DNA of 64,000 bases, taken from the NCBI RefSeq assembly GCF_963678635.1, contig NC_087063.1, forward strand, positions 71,073,617 through 71,137,616, given 5' to 3'. Shown piece by piece: positions 46,065 through 57,927 of this stretch. The first letter of the stretch is position 1, and each line of letters starts with the position of its first letter. The notes below the pieces were generated by a model. The model was not told the DNA's origin. It saw only the letters and a list, made by a program, of their open reading frames with translations, and searched no databases. The translations under genes and the position numbers were made by a program. The DNA is from Symsagittifera roscoffensis. Its lineage: Eukaryota; Xenacoelomorpha; Acoela; Convolutidae.

Positions 46065-48545
46065 CTATTTCTCAGCCTGATCGGGCTCCTGTTGCATAGG
46101 CTCTTCCAATTGACGGCTTCCTCCCTGCCCATCGTCTCGTCTTAGATTCTTTCCTGAACTCGAGGGCCCTTGCTTTTCATCCCTTACTCTATCTGGAAAT
46201 TTCAGTACAACTAGTCTGCCAGCTGACGGATCTTCCTCCTCTCCGTGCATTACCTTGACTTCTTCACAGCCGAAGGGTGCTAGCATGGTTCTAAATTGTA
46301 GTGTTCCGCCCACCATTAACTCTGGTTTTACACTCGTCAAGGTTAGTGAGGCTTCTTGTAAGTCCGCCGTGCCTCTCATGACCATTGGTGCCAGATCCAG
46401 TTTCGCCCATTCCTCGTCAAATTGTCCAGGCTTCGGAGTTGCTGCATTATTCACCCGTCTCCTCATTGTTTCATCCGTGTAGGCGAACTGCGTATACTGC
46501 AGCACTGCGGCGTTTCTGCCCACAAAGCACGGGTCCATCATCTCGGAGACTTTCGCTACCCTCCTTTCGTTAGTTTCGAAGGCTCTTAACCTGGGGGTTT
46601 GTACTACGGAGTCTGCTTCGTGCAACATCCTTCTAATCAAAGGAAGATCAAGGATCTCTTCTGACAGTTTCTTCTAGTCACCCCAGCCTTTCGTTTCTTC
46701 TCTCAATTTGTGATATGCTGCAATCAGTCTAGGAATTCTTGTAGTTTCGCCGTTCGCCTTATTGTAGGGCTTTAGATTCCAGAGTTTCGGGAATACCTCG
46801 ATGTGCCCTCTATCCACTTCTCCCATCCTATCACGGAAGTGATCATCAAAATGTATGACGGTCATCTCCGGCTCTGATATCTTAGCGAATAACAAGTCCT
46901 CTCTATTGTCTCTCGTAGGGCGTGCTGTTCACACCAGTTAAGTGCACTTCCGTCCACTGCTGATATGAGGTTCAGGTGCAACACCGACCTCCTGTACACC
47001 TCCACCTTAACGTCAGGGAACGCAACCGTGACTGCCGGATCGTATGTGACTGTCACGAACTCCGTGGCTCCTCTGATCAGTGCTAACGGATCGTTCCTAC
47101 TGGCCAAGCTCAGGTCAGTTAAAGGGGCATGTCCCCAGCATGACGTCGCACGTCTTCTTCCTTCTGAATTGTTTCATCCTCCCCTGTTCCGAAGCGATTC
47201 TGCTGCAGGAGGTATTGAGTAAGAGTATAACGCAGGTCTCTTATCTTGTTCCAGGAATCAGTGGGTCGCTTCACGTCAAATCTCCTCACGTTCTCTCTCA
47301 TCTGCACCGGGTAGCGGGTCAGATCATCAATCCTCCCAAGTTCTCGTGTGTTATCGCAATTAGCGTCAGAAGTTCATCAGGTCGCAAATTCTGCACTCCT
47401 TTGGTGAGCAATATCACTGGTCCTCTCACGAAGTTCTCCAGTCCAAACGTCACGAACAGGGCTAGTAGCTCCACGATCAATACTTCTACGACAGCTTAGA
47501 GGAACTCTTTAATCAGGTATCGAGAAAGCGATGGGTAAATTTTTGCCAGGAAGGACGCGGTCCATCCGGCTCCCAACCCTTCCAGTATGCTGTTAGTCCG
47601 GTCAAAGCCTTCTTCTCCTTTTACATTCTGTGCCCAGAAAGCTTCCAGAGTAACTTGGCACACTCTGTTTACAAACTCGGCTGACTTCTCTTCAGCATTT
47701 TCGGCCAGGTTTACCTCGTTCACCAGGTAGGCAGTAATCTTTCTGATCATCACTGGACCTCACTGGAAAGCGTCCGTGCCCAATGCAGCTATTCGAAGTG
47801 TCAAGTGCAGCTCTCGTCTCATTGGAATCTTCCTTCTTTCTCCTTCCTCTTTTATTTTCATTCCTCGGAACCATAAGTCGTTAGACATCGCTACAATTAC
47901 TCGATGGTCATCCTCAATCCCTGGTTTCAGCTTAAGTTGTCGGCTGAAGTGGACAGTTCCAACCCCAGTACTTCGTCTAACATTAACATGTGTAGTGGAA
48001 GGGCCTTAAATCCTCGCATCGCATTCGAGATGTCAGACCACACCGCAGATAATTCCGCCCTAAGTGGTCTTAGGTTCTCCATCTCTATTCCGCGATTTGG
48101 GGCAGATACGATCACATCGTATTTCCCTTCCGAGAGCAAGGCCACCATTGCGTATACAAACTTCAGTCCATCCGAGAGATGTGCATATCGCTGAGACAGT
48201 GCAAACTCAGCTCTCGGTGTTAGTTTGGAGAATGCACCTTCTTTGAGGACGGATAGCCTTATGGCATCGGCTTTAAACCTTACCGTCTGAAAGCTCAATT
48301 TCATCAGGTCCTGTTTATAGACATGCCAGGGAGAAAGTATGGGCCTCAACCACATCAAAGAGCTTCAGTCTGGTCGTCGCTCCTTTCGGCTGGTACTCGT
48401 AGTCTCTGATCTTGTCTCCGAACTCGTTTTCGGTCTCGAAGTACTTGTTGTCTCCGTAGTCGGGTCGACAAGTCCTAATCATCACCTTGGATGAATGGTT
48501 CTTCTTGCTGGCGCTTCTCCCAATCGGTCCTGTACGTTCGTTCAA
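46065..48545 (-). pseudogene. Element B env-position block, middle (A 21.0-23.4 kb homologue)
   Basis: Frames at 46065-46640, 46674-46895, 46862-47107, 47119-47307, 47496-47753 and 47927-48358 match the 792-codon segment of A in order (for example SAPNRG...LRAELSAVWSDISNAMRGF against PAPNRV...RSELPAVWADISNAIQGL). The N-terminal part with the GSNDH motif is missing. The final frame ends with TAG 46065-46067, and the same frame continues beyond, exactly as in A. Confidence 0.8.
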
Positions 48546-48559
48546 TGCCCTGGCTCGCT

Positions 48560-50371
48560 AAAGCTTTGCGACCTGTAAGTCACGGCTGAGACCTCTCCCA
48601 GACGTGTTTCTAGGTTAGGGGGCACGAAGGTTGAGAGTGCCGGCTCATTCGTCGTTTTTCTTTCTTTAGCACTCCCGTGTCAAAAAGCTCGACCTCCATT
48701 TCATCCAGTTGCTTCTGGAAGACTCGGTTCATCTAGGCTTGTCCTTCTTACTATCAAGTGGATTCCATCGTTTGTTAGTCTGGCCTGATCCATAGCTCTG
48801 AGCTCGTGTTCAATGTCCATAAGGATCATCCATCCAGCATTCCGACTCGCCAGATATCTCAGTATGTTGTTCCACCTGATGACTCCTTCGTTATGCCTCA
48901 TTCCTGCAGATGTCAACGTTCTCGTACTCATCGGTACGGTGCAGGCGGTCAGTACCGCGCACTTGAATTTGAGAGTAGTGAATAGGCACACCATCATCGA
49001 TTCCCATTGTGCCTCTTCCTCATCTGAGCCTCTGGAAACGTTGTTTGTCCCTATTAGGATCATTATGTTAAGGATCCTCCCTGGGTTAAATAGCTCCACC
49101 ATTCGAAATAGCTGGGCTATCGTGGCACCTCCAAATGCCATCATCGTGGTGATCCAAGATGTTCTCAGGTTTTGGAGAACTCTCACCAAACTGGCACCCA
49201 ATATCAAATGAGATGACCCGAGCGGCGGTTGTTGCATGTTTATCACCCGAGCCAAGTCGAACGATTAAAGCAGGCTTGCGAATCCGCATCCGGAACTCCT
49301 GTGAAGTTATTCTACACCTGGTTGTTCTTCTGCACATCAAACACTCGGGACACTTTCGTCATCGGCATTTCTCTTATTTTACTCTCACGGGCTCCAAATG
49401 TCTTTGCTGGTAACTTGACACAGTCAACTCCCGTTTTCTTTATCGTTTCTCGGGAGAGTTCCACTCTGCCCGTGTCGTCTATTCTTCCACAGGGTGCAGT
49501 CACCCGGAACCTGCCGCATTCCTATTAGCGACTAGTCGTCCAGCTGTTTCTATCAACGTCCGCAATGTCTGCTCCATGACTGGGTCATCTAGGTTATCAC
49601 TTGGGTCCGGGGTTGTCACTCTTCCTGTCGTAGTCGGGGGTCGCACCTCCACCGTCTGACTTAGTCCGCGAGGCATTAGGAGCTCCACCGGGGACTGCCC
49701 ACGAGGAACATTCCTTGCTGGTATCGCTTTCTCTACTGCCGTCGTCAGCGCCAGCCGTTTCCATTGCTTTTTATATTCTTGCCTCAAGCGTTCTATTTCT
49801 TGACCCTGTTTCTTGGTACAATCTTCAAACAGTTTCTTCCACATATCATTGTCTTCTTCTACACTGAGCATAGTCTTAGTAACTTGATCTAGCTCCTTTC
49901 TGGTCTTCTCCAGTTCTTCTATCGTTCCGTGGAGGTCTTGCATCGTCTCGTTCGTCTGAAATTCTTCTTCTACTCTCGCCCTCTTTGGTGACACAGCTGC
50001 TCTCAATTGTGAACTAGACGAGGCAGCCTCGCTGTTTATCTCCTGATGCATCTTCCCAGACCAGGCATAGGCTTGGTTGGCAGAGGCATCTCACCTGGTT
50101 GGTAGGTCCTGGAACTTCCCAATCCATGCTCGTTCGCCGAGTCTTTTCCTGAGAGAGCCCCGTTTCTCCACCTCATTTCCCTCATGTTTGGGCGGTCTAG
50201 TACTCCTCTTTCTCCATATGCGGCTATCAATAAGACTACTTTGGGGCGGTCCCCACGGTTATCATGCCCTAACATGTTTAGTAAGGCGACCAGTAACATG
50301 ACTACCTCTGAGTCCTCCAGAGCGAAGTCTCGATCCATCAGCCGACGATAGATCAAATCGAGGTTGTCCAT
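48560..50371 (-). pseudogene. Element B env-position block, N-terminal and esterase region
   Basis: ATG 50371 opens the homologue of A's 26078 frame (IYRRLMDRDFALEDSE). Next come a coiled coil (49500-50051, EELEKTRKELDQVTKTML) and an SGNH domain (48701-49255). Its motifs are HLILGASLVRVL, LIGTNNVSR and NDGIHL: the GDS is GAS and the GTND is GTNN, so a catalytic aspartate-type position and the usual block are altered. The copy is broken by shifts between the pieces. A predicted splice acceptor lies 72 nt upstream of the ATG. Confidence 0.8.
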
Positions 50372-50443
50372 TTCGTTAGATTCGGTTGGATTATCAGTTT
50401 GTTCAATTAAAATCTGATGAATAATTAAGTGATCAATCAGGAT

Positions 50444-50457
50444 CTAGAAAAGAGGTC
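50444..50457 (-). promoter_or_regulatory. Predicted splice acceptor, element B
   Basis: GACCTCTTTTCTAG then ATCCTGATTGATC on the sense strand, matching the site at 26173 of element A with few changes although the surrounding spacer has diverged. Confidence 0.55.
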
Positions 50458-50743
50458 ACGTATATCACATTTGTCAGCATTATTCTAATTTTGAATTAAA
50501 ATTTAATTAAAACAGTCAGATAAAAAGATTTTGATCTTAAAATATATTAAAGTGAGTTTATTGCTAAAATTTTGGAATTCGACCTGAGAATGGACAGTCC
50601 AAACTTTGGATCTATTCCTAAGATCGTCATTCGATTGTTCATGGTCACTAATCCCTTCGTACCCAGGACCCTAATAACATAACAAAACACACATATCACA
50701 CACAACACACATAGTATGACACCTTCCCGCATGCAAGCTAAAC

Positions 50744-52160
50744 TCAACCTATACTCAAGTAAAATTTCTTATGTGAGTATACTTGTATGTTAGTATCAGA
50801 TAATATCACGTGTATCAGTGCATAAAGCTCCCGTGGATGCAGTCGTCCTCGGTTCGGGTCGTATACTAGAAGCAAGAGTTCCTTTACCTCCCTTTCCACA
50901 AGGAAGTCTCTCAGTCTCGTCAAAGACAAGACTAAGTTTTCCGCGTCCACATGCCGTCGCCCTCGTCACCAAGAACCACAAAATTTTCCCGGTAGCTATG
51001 ACGCCGCCGGAGGCAAGGCTGCTACGCCTCCTATTCCTGGTATTTGCTTCCAAAGGAATTCTATGTTTTTATATTCTCTCTTAAAATCCGCTGCTAACGC
51101 TGTCCTAAAACTCATGACCGCTGTGATCGCTAACGCACATGTTCTGTTTGTAAGTATCAAATCGCTATCTGTCAATATTATGCTACTTGAGTACTCATTT
51201 GGCAAGATAATATATGACTCAACTACTCTCCCCATGTCCGGTTTCTTAGGAACCTCGCCCATTTTGCTTCTAGATCACCTGTCTCTCTTGCTATTCTTAA
51301 TTTTTTATTAATAATTTTTCAGTGTGGGCAAGTCCTACCCCCACTCCCCGGACAAAAATATCCATCGACGCACCCTGCGACCACATACCGGATGTTAAAT
51401 CGAGGTTGGATGCAGGAATGAGTAATTACCCTTCCTGGGCAGCCCAGTAAGGATCACCCCTTTCGGTTTTTGTGTATTTCATGCTCTCACGGTCTATATC
51501 TTGAATCGTGACAGTGGTGTCCTTTGGGTCCGACGTCATTTCATTCAGCCATTCCAAGACACGCAGATTCGTCAAGGCTTGTTCGTAAGATTTCGGTTGC
51601 TCGTCGTCGAATTCTACCTCGGGTTTAGACCGGTCATCGATCCACTAATTGTCGCGCTCGTCGACTAAGTCGATGTCTTGTGACACGGTTATTTCTTATA
51701 GACCCATCAATTCTTCTACTATCTCCTCCAGATCTATTCTGTGCACTACGAAGTCATCTACGTAAGGATTGTATTTCTTCGCGAGTCATGTCCTGTCACT
51801 CTGTCGGGTCTTTGTCGTAAACGAAAGATCTGGTTCCGAATTCTTGGGAACCTCCATCTGTTCCATGTCTTGCCAGTCCTCTTCTGCGTAGGGTAAGGTT
51901 TCTTCATCTTCTTCAATCACCTCATTGTGATCCAGGTCCAGTGGTGGACATGATTCTTCCTCTACGACCTCATTCCCATCATTCTTTCCCCTGGTGCCCT
52001 TCTCATTGACCTCGCACGCAGGGTCCATCATCAGATAATCCCTCTCTTCCATGTCTGCAAGTATACACCATTCTTCCCCAGATGGTTTGTGTGGCTTAAT
52101 ATTTTCGTAGTGAGCGGCTCGGCCGGTACTCAGTCTGTAAAAACGTCCCATCTGGTGCAT
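50744..52160 (-). pseudogene. Element B macro domain and integrase tail linker
   Basis: Frame 51786-52160 reads through from the integrase tail (RFYRLSTGRAAHYENIKPH) into the acidic linker, which A breaks. Frames 50996-51262 and 50744-50950 carry the two halves of the macro domain (TALAADFKREYKNIEFLW; LVYDPNRGRLHPRELYALIH), separated by a shift. The candidate central PPT is at 51331-51370. Confidence 0.8.
51331..51370 (-). other. Candidate central polypurine tract, element B
   Basis: Forty bases identical to 27121-27160 of element A, including GTCCGGGGAGTGGGGG on the sense strand. Confidence 0.6.
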
Positions 52161-52184
52161 TTCCGTAATTATGAAGGGTCCCCC

Positions 52185-53680
52185 CTACTTCTTTAGGAGC
52201 TTTTTCGTTCCTTTTGGTGGTATAACGTTTTGAAATAACCATACGTAGTCTCCTACCGAGTAAGCTTTCGCACCAGCTGCTTTCTTACCGAATCTTTTCC
52301 TCTGCCTTGCCTGTGCCTGCTGAGTGTTCCGTCTACACAAGTCGTATAGTTCTTGTTGATGTCTAATCACATCCCTTACGTGACCTGTGGTGATGTTTTC
52401 TTCCCCTCATACTCTGGGTAAAAGAAAGTCAAGGGCGAAGACTTCTCGTGTCCTGTTAACATCATGTGTGGTCTATTTCCGGTGGTGGAGTGTTGCGTGC
52501 TGTTGTAAGCTCCCATTACCTGTGGAAGGTATCTGTCCCAATCGGTCATGTACCTGGAACAATATACCCTCAGCATCGACACCAACGTCCGATTCTGCCT
52601 TTCCACTAAGCAATTCGTCTGGGGATGGTATGTCGTGGAGTAAGTTTGAGCCACCTGTGACCGTCTCATGAGCTCTTTCGTAAGTTCTCCCCCAAAAGTT
52701 GATCTGATATCCGATTGAAACGTCATCGGAAAACAATGTCTCGCTATCCACGAATTGATTAGATGATCGCACGTCTCTTCTGCTGAGGCAGTTATGCAGG
52801 GCACGGCCTCTGCATACTTCGTGAAGTGGTCTATCATGACCAAGACCTGATTATAGCCACTGTCTATTATACATATTTTCTGGTGGTCAATCTGCACCAC
52901 CTCGTTGAATTCAGATGACTCGATCGACTGCAAGGGAAATCGCAATTTCCTTGGATCCTTGACCTGCTGGCATGACAGACATGCTGCTACCCACTTCCTG
53001 CATGCCTTCTTCATCCCAGGCCACTCAAAGCGCTTCAGAATCCTCTGGTATATTTTGTCAATTCCCTGATGGCCCATCTGATCAAGCGACCTGAATAAAA
53101 GTTCTGTCTGATAGAGTTGCGGCTCTAGTTTCTGTTCTAGTTTCTGTTCTAGTCTTTCATAAAACTCAGTCATCTTGCTGAGGCTGTCAGCATTCTGGTG
53201 TTTGTCACGCATCCTGTGCTCGATTATCATGTGGTAGCCGTCCAACCTGACTATCCACCGACCAATGTAACTCATGCCAATCGAGTACGACTTCAACCAG
53301 GATAACGCTCTTTTGTCCACGCGAAGCTTAAAGGGAGCGCTCCCTAAGTATGCGCCGTACTTCTCCACAAACGTGACCGCTGCAAACATTTCTGCCTTTG
53401 GTGCACCATATTTCATCTCAGTGTCACTTAACACCTTACTGCCATATGCAATGGGAGGGAGAACAGTTCTCCCATTCCACTCCTGCTCCTGATGCAGTAT
53501 TCCTGAGATGGCTTCTACTGATGCATCTGTGTCAATAACATACATGCCCTTCTCTGTAGGCATGCCTAGCACTGGCGCTTCGCACTGTTCACGCTTTATG
53601 TTCCCGAAGGCAGCTTGAGCTTCTTCGTTCCAATCGAGCTTCTTTCCTTTGTTGCGCATCAGTTTCTGCATGAGGTACAC
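52185..53680 (-). pseudogene. Element B RNase H and integrase
   Basis: A 434-codon frame (52376-53680) carries RNase H (VIDTDASVEAISGIL, KAEMFAAVTFVEKY) and then, after FYERLEQKLEQKLE, jumps directly to the integrase zinc region (LDQMGHQ...CLSCQQ) and core (VVQIDHQ, FQSDIRSTF in place of QSDNG, CLVERQN). The linker of about 430 residues in A is absent. Frame 52185-52370 has the start of the C-terminal domain. The N next to the second catalytic Asp is I, so activity is doubtful. Confidence 0.85.
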
Positions 53681-53692
53681 CGTGTCTGCGTA

Positions 53693-54330
53693 TCATTTTT
53701 TGAACTCACGGTAGTAATTATCAAACCCTAGGAAGCTCATGAGTTGTGTGTCCGTTCTGGGAGCCTTCCATGTCAACACAGCCTCCACTGCTTCCGGGTC
53801 CGGCCCAACGCCATGCCTGTATACTATTCTTCCCAGATACTTGATTGAATCCCTAAGGATTTCAGATTTCGATGGTTCGCATTTCAAGCCTGTCCTTTTC
53901 ATGCAACCAAAGACCTCATCGTGCCAATCAATGTGGTCTTCCAAGGTGGGTGTTGTTATGACCACGTCATCCACGTAACACATCGCAAAGTTTCCGTACT
54001 TCTTCGTCACTCTGGTCAAAGCCTGAGCCATCACTCTTCGAAAAATGGCAGTGGCGTTGCACAATCCAAAGGGCATCCTCTTCCACTGGTACAACCCCAA
54101 GTCAGAACCCAAGAAGGCAGAATCCAAGTCCAATGTGGCGAAGAACTTGGCGTCGCCAAGTTTCGAGAGGCTCCCGTCTATTCGCAGTATCGGGTACGCA
54201 TCTTTTATTGTCACTGCGTTCAGGTAACGAAAGTCGCAACACAACCTAAGCTTCCCTCTTTTTCTTGGCCATGACTACCCCGCAAGCCCATGGCGATTTC
54301 GAGGGTTCTGTCATGTCGTATTCGAGCAAC
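53693..54330 (-). pseudogene. Element B reverse transcriptase
   Basis: A 183-codon frame holds MCCDFRYLNAVTIKDAYPI, FATLDLDSAF, MPFGLCNATAIFRRVM and MCYVDDVVITTP. About 13 residues after motif A (QVPLRKQ and following in element A) are missing, and the fingers region upstream is frameshifted near 54250. Dead copy. Confidence 0.85.
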
Positions 54331-54334
54331 ATTT

Positions 54335-55701
54335 CTATTTATGAGGCGTCCTTCGCCTTGCGCCTTCATTATGAGGAATGGCGCCTTCCTCTAATTCTAT
54401 TCCGTGTTTGACGAAGTTGCAGCAACCGATATCCGCCTTATATTTTGAAAATACGTCCGCATTCCGATTTAAAACCGCCCTTAATGATTCAAAATCTCCC
54501 TCACCTATTTTCCCTCTCAAGTGTTCTATCTCCGGCAAAACTGGTTTGTCGGATTCTAGTTCATATGACGAGGGGCGTTCCGGAAAACTCGAGCAGCTCG
54601 ACAAGCCAACATCCGTATCGGATTTCATTGAAAACAGTTTAATAATAGATTTAATTTCATAAATTTTCTTTAAAATTGTATCTTTATCAGCATGATTTGG
54701 GCAGTCTTTCACGTTATATCTTTTCAAATTTTGTGTCTCCTCATAGTCGGTCTTCATCGGCAAAGTGTAACCAAGTTTCTTTCCAAGATGGATCGAAACC
54801 GTGGTGTCCGGTGTGTTCAACAACCCACTGGCAGACAGCCCGTTTCGTGTTACTGAAAAGCTCCGGCCTAAAATCACCGACTTGTTTACTATCACTTAAC
54901 GCATTTAAACATCTTATCCTAAAAATTGCTATTACAGTTTGTCCCAGCTGTAGTTTTATTTTTCTATCTAAAAAACTGGTACCTTGTTTTCATCCGATAT
55001 TATTCTATTATTTGGTTTCTTAACATACTTTCGCTCCGGGTTTCTAATCCTTATTAGGCCGTTGTTCAAGTCAATCATCACATCAAAATTCCGGACCAAA
55101 TCACGACCCAAGATGAATTGGTCTGAGTCGTCTAAGTTCTCAACCACCAGGAAAATCATCCAAAGATTGCGTCCTCCCATGTGGAGGACCGTTATTGGTG
55201 TCCTTCCGGCTACGTAAATTGCTCCTCGATTGGCTGCCGCTAGTCGGAGATTCGTCGGAATTATGTCTTCCCTCGTGAAATCCATTCTTCTCAAAGTCTT
55301 TATTGGCATCACGCTACCCACTGCTTCTGTATCCAGTAGTCCTGTTACTCCAATTTTCTTCCCATGGTGTCTAGCAGATGTGCAGTCACATCTGCCTCGT
55401 ATCCTATGTGTACTGCATCTTGCTCCATTATGACATCATGGCCGATTCTACGGACCTTAAGTTTTTCCTGACCCAAATAGATCTGCCCCATTTGGTCACT
55501 ATCTGTTGTGACGTAGGTCCTAGTGTAGATACTTATCCCGTCAACGTTCAACATCACTTGATACGGTCCATAGACTTCCACGTAGCGCTCTTGGAGTTTC
55601 TTTGTTCGAGCGCCACCCATTGTCAACAACGCTCGCACAGACCTCGACTCAGTGCGTGGCTCTACCTGTCTCAGATAATCTGCATATTTATTTAAGTCCA
55701 C
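54335..55701 (-). pseudogene. Element B protease region
   Basis: Frames 54335-54895, 54968-55321 and 55345-55701 match A's protease and its flanks. The active-site aspartate region lies across the break near 55335 (LLDT on one side, GSVMPIKTL on the other). ILGRDLVRNFD is intact. Where A has TAG after CCNFV, B continues KHGIELEEGA. Confidence 0.8.
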
Positions 55702-56203
55702 AATTTTGGACAGACATCAAGCATCCAAGGCACGAGGAAGCTTTATCGGGTGTGAAAGCCAGCAAAACTCGCTTGTTGAGTGAAGCGGAGGCACCCAGAA
55801 AGGAGAAACCGCAGCAGCTGGCAACAAAGAAGATGCAGGCAGTAACTGAAGAAAGGCGTGAACCTGAACCAATGACGGCGGCAGATGACTTCAAGATCGA
55901 CTATAGGGCAGCCGCTAGAGATGCTTTAAACAGAGTCCAGCAGGAGTTGGTGACGAAGGAGATCGAACAAAAAGTGAGGCTCGAACTAGAGAATGAGAAA
56001 ATTTAGGATAGGCTAAACGCCTTCGAGGCATCAGAAGTCGAAGAAACGAAAGCACCAAGCAGTTTGAGCATGAAATGAAACGCGATCTCTGGGCAGACGT
56101 TCGGCATGGTGCCACAAGGAAGCAGAATGCAGTCAATAATTTCAGTTGCGGACATCAGGTGATCAGGAACCTAAGTGAACCGTCAGAGTTCACTATGATG
56201 CAT
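55701..56203 (+). pseudogene. Inverted block of element B Gag/protease sequence
   Basis: Plus-strand frame 55704-56006 reads QFWTDIKHPRHEEALSGVKA, the homologue of A's minus-strand FWDAVADAKHPRHEEALSGV; the block ends near EPSEFTMMHY (A: EPSEITLIHM). On both sides the flanking protein is on the minus strand and meets exactly at these edges (KSDN on the right, NKYADYL on the left). This is therefore an in-place inversion of about 503 bp. Confidence 0.88.
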
Positions 56204-57430
56204 TATCCGATTTAAAAAGACCTTCCAAGTTACAAAAGAAACACCTTGGGCCGAGTTTTGCAATTACTCCTCTCATGAAATCTTCATGATCAACCTCTGA
56301 CGCATCTTCATCCTCGAGGCTAAAGCCTATTGCTTTCATGCCCTTTTTGTAGGTTGGGCATGCTGACACATGAGGGCCGTCGAACTGCAATTTGTACAAG
56401 AGCGTCTCTTGTCCCTATCGTCCCTTGGTTTGTACCAGTTGCTACCTTGATTTGCTAGTTCATTGTTAAAATTGCCATAATTGTTTTTGTAATATCCAGA
56501 TCTCGATGGAGACTTCATTAAAAGATATTCGTTTGACGTGAGTCTCAACTTCTCTGATGTTGGCGCGTTGGCTGAAAGTGGTAAGTAATGTGTCGCTAAC
56601 ATCGTTCGAAGCTCATCATTCTTCACACCATCAATCAATTTTGAGGCTACTGCCAGGTTCATCCTTCTGTTTGACTCATCTGGTTGGCTACGCCTTCTAA
56701 GCATCTCCAAATTGTCTAGAAACTTGTCTATTGTCTCGTCTTCACGTTGCCTCCGTTTCTCGAACCGCATCATTGCTTGCTGTCCTTGCACCCCTGAGCC
56801 AAAACGATTTAACAAGATTTCAAAGATTTTCTCAGCAGTGTCCCGCTGGTATTACTTTTTGGCAATGAAGCAGTTTAGGGCTATCCTTCCAGGTTACTGG
56901 TGAGCGCACTGCATTTTTGTCTTTCTGTCAAGTACTCCCCTTCAAAATGCAGTTCCATTACCTCTATCCAGGTATCAATACAGCCATCAGATTCATCTTT
57001 ATAGCATCTTGGTTTCTTAAAAACACTTCAGGACTTTTCGCTGCGTTCATTGATTCTAGATAATTTCGTTAGGAATCTTTCCAAGGACCTGTTCAGAGTT
57101 TTAAAGGCTGTGGCCATTGATGTCGCGTCCCTTGAATGCCCCGTTGGAGCATCATTTCCCCCTGTTAGAGGCTCTGGGTTTTCCTCCTGCTCGAATCGCT
57201 GGGATGACTTTTTCCTTGATTCGCACGACTCCAGTTCATGAAATCCCATCTCCCAGTCGCATGTGTATCTTGCGTCGGTCGTTCGTTTGAGGTCGTTCTG
57301 TTGCCGTCGAACTTCCTCTGATGTTTGGGCCCCGTGGCCTATTGTCTCCTGTGGCATAGCTGGATGAACTGCCTCTTCCTCTAGTGGATCCATATGTCCT
57401 TCTTCTATTGGGTTGTTCATTGAAGTTCAC
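56204..57430 (-). pseudogene. Element B Gag, N-terminally truncated
   Basis: Frames 56193-56399, 56336-56815 and 57028-57420 carry the zinc knuckle region (CFFCNLEGLFKSDN, with the knuckle His changed to Leu), the capsid (LNRFGSGVQGQQAMMRFEKR) and the region before it (MATAFKTLNRSLERFLTKL). Similarity to A ends near 57430, equivalent to about A 34.7 kb; the coiled coil and the first Gag ORF are missing. Confidence 0.8.
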
Positions 57431-57570
57431 TCTCGGCTCCCTGCCGGGTTCCCCTGAGTTTAGTTCCCCATTCTTTGATCCACTCCTGTTACCAGCCTGG
57501 GTTCTAGCCTGACACCTAATAACCTAAAACTCTTTACTATTTCCTTTTCCTCTGTCTACTTAAGTTTTGA

Positions 57571-57927
57571 CAAAATAGGACCCTTCCGGATTGGCGAAAA
57601 TAGGACCCTTCGGAATTGGCCAAATTAGAACCCTTCCGGATTGGCAAAATTAGGACCCTCCCGGATTGGCAAAATTAGGACCCCTCCGGATTGGCTAAAA
57701 TAGGACCCCACCGGATTGGCAAAATAGGGGCTCTTCCGGATTGGCAAAACAGGACCCTTCAGGATTGGCAAAATTGGGATCTCTCCGGATTGGCAAAAAT
57801 CGTACCCCTCCAGATTGGCAAAAATAGGAACCCTCCGTATTGACGAAATTCCGACCCTTTCGGATTGGCAAAATTGGGACCCCTGCGGATTGGCAAAATT
57901 GGGACCCTTCCGGATTGGCAAAATAGG
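57571..57927. repeat. Minisatellite of about 25-bp units
   Basis: About 14 tandem, imperfect copies of GACCCTTCCGGATTGGCAAA followed by ATTAG-like bases. No spacer sequences separate the copies. The CCCT(T)CCGG core recalls the CGGAGGGT motifs of the A leader. Confidence 0.9.

Noticed and set aside
57571-57927. CRISPR-like regular array
   Set aside because: Units follow one another directly with only 4-6 variable bases and no unique spacers; the context is a eukaryotic transposon, so it is a minisatellite.
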